Below are positions 6,161-9,203 of a DNA stretch of 9,203 nt, piece after piece. The DNA is taken from positions 1-9,203 of the forward strand of contig JBNRMU010000004.1 of NCBI GenBank assembly GCA_050309765.1, read 5' to 3'. The number at the start of each line of letters is the position of its first letter. Within the stretch, counting starts at the first letter, position 1. Both the position numbers and the translations under genes were made by a program. The stretch comes from CALWRM01 sp050309765. Lineage in GTDB: Bacteria; Bacillota; Clostridia; Christensenellales; UBA1750. The notes beneath the pieces were generated by a model. That model did no database searches, had not been told where the DNA came from, and saw nothing but the letters and a program-made list of their open reading frames with translations.

Positions 6161-7300
6161 TCAAAGCCTCCCAAATCCATCCGTTGTGCACCAGCCCTGG
6201 AGCACGCGCAGCAGCCTTTCCAGATACTGCGCAGAAAATGAGGGCCGCGAAACGTCCCTGTCCGCGAGCAGCGGCACCTCGTACAGCAGCGTTTCGTTTA
6301 CGCTGATATTAGCATACCCCAAATACTGCCCGCGCGCAACCGGAAGCGGCACCTGCTCCGGCACCACCAGTTCCACCTGCGTCGTTTCATCAGCCTTAAG
6401 GGGCAGGGCAACGTCAAAGGCGGGAAGGAGCGAAACCGACTCTTCCGTATCCTCTACGGGAAGGCTGCAGGCGGGCAGAAGGCTGTCCAGCACATCCACC
6501 ATCTCGTATTGTTCAAATGCCGTGTCCAGCAGCGCCATGGATTCGTTCCACATGTCCGGGCAGCCCAGCACCACGCAGATCAGCTGCATGCCGTTCCGCC
6601 TGGCGCCGGAAACCAGGCAGCGTCCGGCCTTTTTGGTATAGCCGGTCTTGACGCCGTTGGCGCCCTCATACAGGCGCAGCATCTTGTTTTTGTTTGTCAG
6701 TACCCGATCGTAGTCCCTGCCCTGCCAGGGGATCTTTTTGCGCACAGTGGAAACGATGGTGCGAAACGATTCGTATGCATAGGCGCGCCTTGTGATCTGC
6801 GCAAGCTCCAGGGCGGTGGTCTGGTGCCCTTCGGCGGGCAGGCCGTGCGGGTTTTCAAAATGGGTCTGCGTTAGGTTAAGTCCTTTGGCGGTCTCGTTCA
6901 TTTGAACGATGAAGTTCTGCCTGTTTCCACCTACATGCAGGGCGATGGCTTCGGCCGCGTCGTTGCCGGAAACGAGCATCAGAGCATAGAGCAAATCCTC
7001 CAGCGTCAACTTTTCTCCCGCTTCCAGATACGCGCTGCTGCCCTCGATGCCGACACAGGAGGGGTCTATGGCGACAACATCAGCAAGATTTCCCTGCTCG
7101 ATTGCGACCAGGGCAGTCATGATCTTCGTGGTGGAGGCCATTGGCAGGGGTTCATTCTCATTTTGGGCAAACAGAACGCGGCCGCTGCTCTGCTCTATCA
7201 CCACGGCGGCCTTGGCATTTGCGGCCAGGACAGGCTGCGGAAAGCACAAAAGCAGCAGACACACAAAAGCCCACAGAAGCATCGATCGCCGCACGCGCAT
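6161..7300 (-). CDS. dacF: D-alanyl-D-alanine carboxypeptidase (DacF/PBP5-like, peptidase S11)
   Basis: This 379-residue penicillin-binding protein removes the terminal D-Ala from peptidoglycan pentapeptides outside the membrane. It has a cleavable signal peptide (RVRR, then a hydrophobic run at 7-20, likely cut after VLA26). The three active-site motifs are STTK (56-59, nucleophile S56), SGN (111-113) and KTG (218-220). Residues from about 280 form the PBP5-type C-terminal beta domain, and the tail (YLERLLRVLQGW) may act as a membrane-associating amphipathic helix. The start at 7300 follows a purine-rich AGGGGGAGG stretch (7312-7304). It begins 18 nt after mntP and lies 3 nt before rluB, so it is inside an operon. 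In Bacillus subtilis dacF heads the spoIIA operon; here spoIIAA-spoIIAB lie upstream, separated by mntP and a terminator. DacB or DacA naming is possible. Confidence 0.93.
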   Translation of the reverse strand: MRVRRSMLLWAFVCLLLLCFPQPVLAANAKAAVVIEQSSGRVLFAQNENEPLPMASTTKIMTALVAIEQGNLADVVAIDPSCVGIEGSSAYLEAGEKLTLEDLLYALMLVSGNDAAEAIALHVGGNRQNFIVQMNETAKGLNLTQTHFENPHGLPAEGHQTTALELAQITRRAYAYESFRTIVSTVRKKIPWQGRDYDRVLTNKNKMLRLYEGANGVKTGYTKKAGRCLVSGARRNGMQLICVVLGCPDMWNESMALLDTAFEQYEMVDVLDSLLPACSLPVEDTEESVSLLPAFDVALPLKADETTQVELVVPEQVPLPVARGQYLGYANISVNETLLYEVPLLADRDVSRPSFSAQYLERLLRVLQGWCTTDGFGRL

Positions 7301-7318
7301 GTCCCTCCCCCTTTCTTT

Positions 7319-7873
7319 CTACAGCAGATGTTCGATGAGTATGCGCATTCCCGTTGCACACAAAAGCGTGCCGCCCGCGCGCATGGCATTATCCAAGAAA
7401 CGATTGCCGAGCTTTTTGCCCAGATATACGCCCAAGATGCACAGCACGGCAGTCACCAGCGCCGCCAGCAGGGCGACAAGGCGCACATCCTGTCCCGCCG
7501 CCGACAGGCCAAAACCCACAGCCAGCGCGTCCAGGCTGGTGGCAACAGCCAGCAAAGTCAGTCGAAGAGTGTCCTCGGGCCGCACGCCCGCATGATCCTC
7601 GTTGTCCGTCCTGCCCATGATCATCCTCGCGCCGATAAAACAAAGGAGAAAAAAGGCGATCCAGTGATCCACCTTGCCGAAAAAAGCGCCCAAAGCCCCG
7701 CCAAAAATGCTGCCGATCAGCGGCATCAGTCCCTGAAAGCCGCCAAAGAACAGGCCGGCTTTCAGCGCATGCCGCGGCTTTATCCCGCCGACGGCGATGC
7801 CCATGGCGACGGAAACCGCCAGGGCGTCCAGCGATAGGCTGAGCGCCATAAAAAACGCCGATACAAGGCCCAT
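7319..7873 (-). CDS. mntP: Manganese efflux pump MntP
   Basis: This 184-residue inner-membrane protein of the MntP (DUF204) family should export Mn2+. It has about six membrane helices arranged as two related halves. The family motif occurs twice, LSLSLDALAVS (11-21) and VATSLDALAVG (110-120), placing the metal-site aspartates D16 and D115 inside membrane helices. A charged cytoplasmic loop GRTDNEDHAG lies at about 87-96. The ATG at 7873 is preferred to an upstream in-frame GTG at 7897: AAGGGAG (7888-7882) lies 8 nt before the ATG, and the protein then starts at the usual family position. It is the first gene of the operon mntP-dacF-rluB-mnmM. No yybP-ykoY manganese riboswitch could be recognised upstream. 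Confidence 0.93.
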   Translation of the reverse strand: MGLVSAFFMALSLSLDALAVSVAMGIAVGGIKPRHALKAGLFFGGFQGLMPLIGSIFGGALGAFFGKVDHWIAFFLLCFIGARMIMGRTDNEDHAGVRPEDTLRLTLLAVATSLDALAVGFGLSAAGQDVRLVALLAALVTAVLCILGVYLGKKLGNRFLDNAMRAGGTLLCATGMRILIEHLL

Positions 7874-8169
7874 GTGCGCCACTCCCTTGGCTTTCACAAT
7901 TTACGGAAAAAGCATATGCGACGAAGCGTGGAAACATGAGAACTGCGTCCCCGCAGCGCTTTATCAGCGGCGGTGTTCGGGGAGTTGGAAGAGCATCTGC
8001 ATTACCACGACCACATACCGGAAACGTCAGCCGGTGAATCGAAACCAACCCAGCACGATCTGCTGATCCCGGTAAAGCGCAGGGTATGACACGCATGAGG
8101 AAAAAGCTGCACAGCACAGCCCCGCCTGGTTTACAGGCACTTGCAAAGAAGGCTTCCCAGTAAACGGCA
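7874..8169. other. Intergenic region of about 300 bp, no convincing gene
   Basis: This stretch lies between mntP and the spoIIAB terminator. No ORF here has a good ribosome binding site. Small hairpins can be drawn on the minus strand, for example CAGCA-GATCG-TGCTG and CTGCG-GGGA-CGCAG, so a structured mntP leader is possible, but I recognise no known riboswitch. A weak candidate minus-strand promoter is CTGACG, 18 nt, GGTAAT near 8028-7999. On the plus strand an open stretch at 7940-8089 encodes a histidine-containing peptide with no clear start (see findings). Confidence 0.6.
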
Positions 8170-8204
8170 CACACAAAAGCGGCACGCAGGATGCGTGCCG
8201 CTTT
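8170..8204 (-). terminator. Intrinsic terminator of spoIIAA-spoIIAB
   Basis: A perfect 13-bp stem AAAGCGGCACGCA / TGCGTGCCGCTTT (8176-8188, 8192-8204) has a 3-nt loop, followed on the minus strand by TTTTGTGTGTG. It starts 25 nt after the spoIIAB stop codon and closes the operon before any sigma factor gene. Confidence 0.87.
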
Positions 8205-8229
8205 GCATATCGTTTTCGGCGATGATGTT

Positions 8230-8658
8230 TTAATCGAAGCGCTTTTCCATACACACGCGGGTACCCTTGCCCGGCGCGGAGAATACGCTGAGCTTGTCCA
8301 TAAAGCTTTCCATCACCGCAAAGCCCATGCCTGCGCGCTCCAGGTCGGGACGGGAGGTGTACATGGGCTCGCGGGCCTTTTGTATGTCCTCTATGCCCAC
8401 GCCGCTGTCGATCACCTCTACGGAAAACAGACGCGCTTTGGCGTCGTAGGCTGCCTTGAGGCACACCATGCCCTCCCCCCTGCCCTCGTATCCGTGGACG
8501 ATGGCGTTGGTCACCGCCTCGGACACGGCGGTCTTTACATCTTCCAGCTCCTCCACGCGCGGGTTGAGCGGCAAAAGAAAGGCGCTGACGCTCAGGCGCG
8601 CAAAGCCCTCGTTCTCGGGCAGGGCCAAAAAGGAAAGCTCCATCGTGTTGTTGTTCAT
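8230..8658 (-). CDS. spoIIAB: Anti-sigma-F factor SpoIIAB (serine kinase)
   Basis: This 142-residue GHKL-fold protein in known systems binds sigma-F and holds it inactive, and phosphorylates SpoIIAA with ATP. The N box EAVTNAIVHGYE (47-58) carries E47 and N51 for Mg-ATP. The G1 box is VIDSGVGIED (82-91), and the ATP-lid region ends in ERAGMGF (107-113). NEGFARL (15-21) keeps the arginine (R21) that contacts sigma-F and SpoIIAA. Overall style is that of SpoIIAB, not RsbW. The start at 8658 has AGGAGGAG (8673-8666) 7 nt upstream; the spoIIAA stop is 21 nt before it. In most sporulators the next gene is sigF (spoIIAC), but here a terminator follows directly. Confidence 0.96.
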   Translation of the reverse strand: MNNNTMELSFLALPENEGFARLSVSAFLLPLNPRVEELEDVKTAVSEAVTNAIVHGYEGRGEGMVCLKAAYDAKARLFSVEVIDSGVGIEDIQKAREPMYTSRPDLERAGMGFAVMESFMDKLSVFSAPGKGTRVCMEKRFD

Positions 8659-8679
8659 GCGTGCGCTCCTCCTGTTTGT

Positions 8680-8979
8680 TTACAGCCTTTCAACGATCTG
8701 GTACACGCCGGAAAGGTTGAAGATACGATCTATCTGCCTGTTCATTCTTCGCACGGCGATGCTGCCGCCGCGCCTTGCCATCTGGTTGTAGCGGCCGATC
8801 ACCACGCCGATGCCGGAGGAATCCATAAAGGAAAGCCTTTCCATATCCAGCACCAGATGGTGCGCCTTGCTTTGGCCGATCAGCGCATCCAGCTCCCCGC
8901 GGATGCCGGCGGCGCTGCATTGGTCGAGCTCCCCTTCCAGATACACTGTCAGCGTATCGCCCCGCATGGTATGGCGCAT
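8680..8979 (-). CDS. spoIIAA: Anti-anti-sigma factor SpoIIAA (STAS domain)
   Basis: This 99-residue protein is a single STAS domain. In its unphosphorylated form it releases sigma-F from SpoIIAB at the start of forespore gene expression. The phosphorylation motif is FMDSSGIGVVIGRY (51-64). S54, the first serine after D53, aligns with Ser58 of the Bacillus protein. GELDQCS (16-22) matches the family's GELDHHT segment. The start at 8979 follows AAGGGAG (8996-8990) with 10-nt spacing. A downstream ATG (codon 5) lacks a ribosome binding site at useful distance. It is the first gene of a two-gene operon with spoIIAB, lying about 110 nt behind the FtsH-like gene and preceded by a sigma-H-like promoter. 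Confidence 0.96.
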   Translation of the reverse strand: MRHTMRGDTLTVYLEGELDQCSAAGIRGELDALIGQSKAHHLVLDMERLSFMDSSGIGVVIGRYNQMARRGGSIAVRRMNRQIDRIFNLSGVYQIVERL

Positions 8980-9021
8980 ATGCTAAAGTCTCCCTTCCGC
9001 CCTTGTGTATTGTTCTTAAGG

Positions 9022-9047
9022 AATACTCCATGCGGCCGAAAAAACCT
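9022..9047 (-). promoter_or_regulatory. Candidate sigma-H promoter of spoIIAA-spoIIAB
   Basis: On the minus strand AGGTTTT (9047-9041), an 11-nt spacer and GGAGTATT (9029-9022) fit the Bacillus sigma-H pattern AGGAWWW, N11-12, RNNGAATWW, with one mismatch in each core. The spoIIA operon of Bacillus is sigma-H dependent, which supports the reading. No sigma-A promoter with a good -10 box was found in this gap. Confidence 0.45.
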
Positions 9048-9065
9048 TTGGCGTACTTTGGAAGC

Positions 9066-9083
9066 TTTTGTCAAACGACAAAA
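9066..9083. repeat. Perfect inverted repeat TTTTGTC-N4-GACAAAA
   Basis: Seven-bp arms (9066-9072 and 9077-9083) flank a 4-nt centre, between the end of the FtsH-like gene and the candidate spoIIA promoter. It could be a weak hairpin ending the upstream transcript, but no T tract follows on the minus strand. It could also be a protein-binding operator upstream of the promoter. Confidence 0.6.
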
Positions 9084-9087
9084 CAAG

Positions 9088-9203
9088 TCAGATTGTTTCA
9101 AGCACCGCGCGCCCATCCATCCGCTCCTGCTCGCATAAGGCGCCGGCCAGGTGCAGCAGGGCTTGCCTGTTTTGCATAAGACGATTGAGCGCCGCCGCAT
9201 ATT
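9088..9203 (-). CDS. ftsH: C-terminal end of an FtsH-like membrane AAA+ protease (partial)
   Basis: Only the last 37 codons and the TGA (9090-9088) are in the window; the gene enters from the right edge. The segment runs LNRLMQNRQALLHLAGAL and then CEQERMDGRAVLETI. This fits the C-terminal helix pair of FtsH/peptidase M41 proteins, with the pattern L..NR..L..LA..L.E.E.LDG, which follows the zinc protease domain. FtsH is a membrane-bound, ATP-dependent zinc protease for membrane and regulatory proteins. The catalytic parts lie outside the window, so the assignment rests on this short tail. The gap to spoIIAA is about 110 nt. Confidence 0.6.
   Translation of the reverse strand, partial: YAAALNRLMQNRQALLHLAGALCEQERMDGRAVLETI

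Noticed and set aside
6902..7837. Plus-strand open frame of 311 codons opposite dacF and mntP
   Set aside because: It spans two real genes and their gap on the other strand; its composition (Gln, His, Ala, Arg rich) is that of an antisense shadow.
7871..7897. Upstream GTG start for mntP giving eight extra residues
   Set aside because: The ATG at 7873 has AAGGGAG 8 nt upstream and gives the normal family N-terminus; the ribosome binding site would lie inside the coding region if GTG were used.
7937..7990. Selenocysteine codon with SECIS hairpin
   Set aside because: The hairpin after TGA 7937-7939 starts almost directly behind the stop codon, lacks the usual distance and loop guanine, and no known selenoprotein sequence surrounds it.
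7874..8169. Manganese (yybP-ykoY), cobalamin, fluoride or ZTP riboswitch before mntP
   Set aside because: I looked for the conserved core sequences of each and found none; the only GGGAG-like string is the mntP ribosome binding site.
7389..8174. Minus-strand 261-codon frame overlapping mntP
   Set aside because: It overlaps most of mntP in another frame, has no ribosome binding site, and its protein has no recognisable domain.

Overview
The window looks like chromosomal DNA of a fairly GC-rich Firmicute of the Clostridia type. The evidence is a spoIIAA-spoIIAB sporulation pair, a classical T-box leader, strong AGGAGG-type ribosome binding sites, many intrinsic terminators, and housekeeping genes typical of the group (dacF, rluB, mnmM/ytqB, mntP). 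No phage, transposon or CRISPR signal was seen. Genus cannot be assigned from the sequence alone.

Layout. Positions 1-372 are on the minus strand: a tRNA-Val(CAC) gene with its own strong sigma-A promoter and terminator, followed by the 5' end of an unrecognised gene that runs off the left edge. Positions 433-3990 are on the plus strand: a sigma-A promoter, a complete T-box leader whose best specifier codon is AUC (isoleucine), an XRE-cupin regulator, a medium-chain-type acyl-CoA synthetase and a nucleoside phosphorylase family protein, closed by a terminator. Positions 3998-4817 carry a single minus-strand class I methyltransferase gene with its own promoter.

Positions 4820-7873 hold a tight minus-strand operon transcribed mntP > dacF > rluB > mnmM (manganese exporter, D,D-carboxypeptidase, 23S rRNA pseudouridine synthase, tRNA wobble-uridine methyltransferase), ending at a strong hairpin. 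Positions 7874-8170 contain no convincing gene. Positions 8170-8979 hold spoIIAA > spoIIAB on the minus strand, ending at a terminator with no sigF after them. The right edge has the last 37 codons of an FtsH-like protease, also on the minus strand.

The most interesting unit is the T-box operon. An uncharged-tRNA(Ile) sensor in front of an acyl-CoA synthetase and a cupin-type ligand sensor suggests salvage of a branched carboxylic acid (for example 2-methylbutyrate) for isoleucine supply. The specifier and leader fold are read from the sequence; the substrate is inference. The second notable point is that the anti-sigma-F module is separated from its usual sigma-F partner, although dacF, its upstream neighbour in Bacillus, lies nearby behind mntP.
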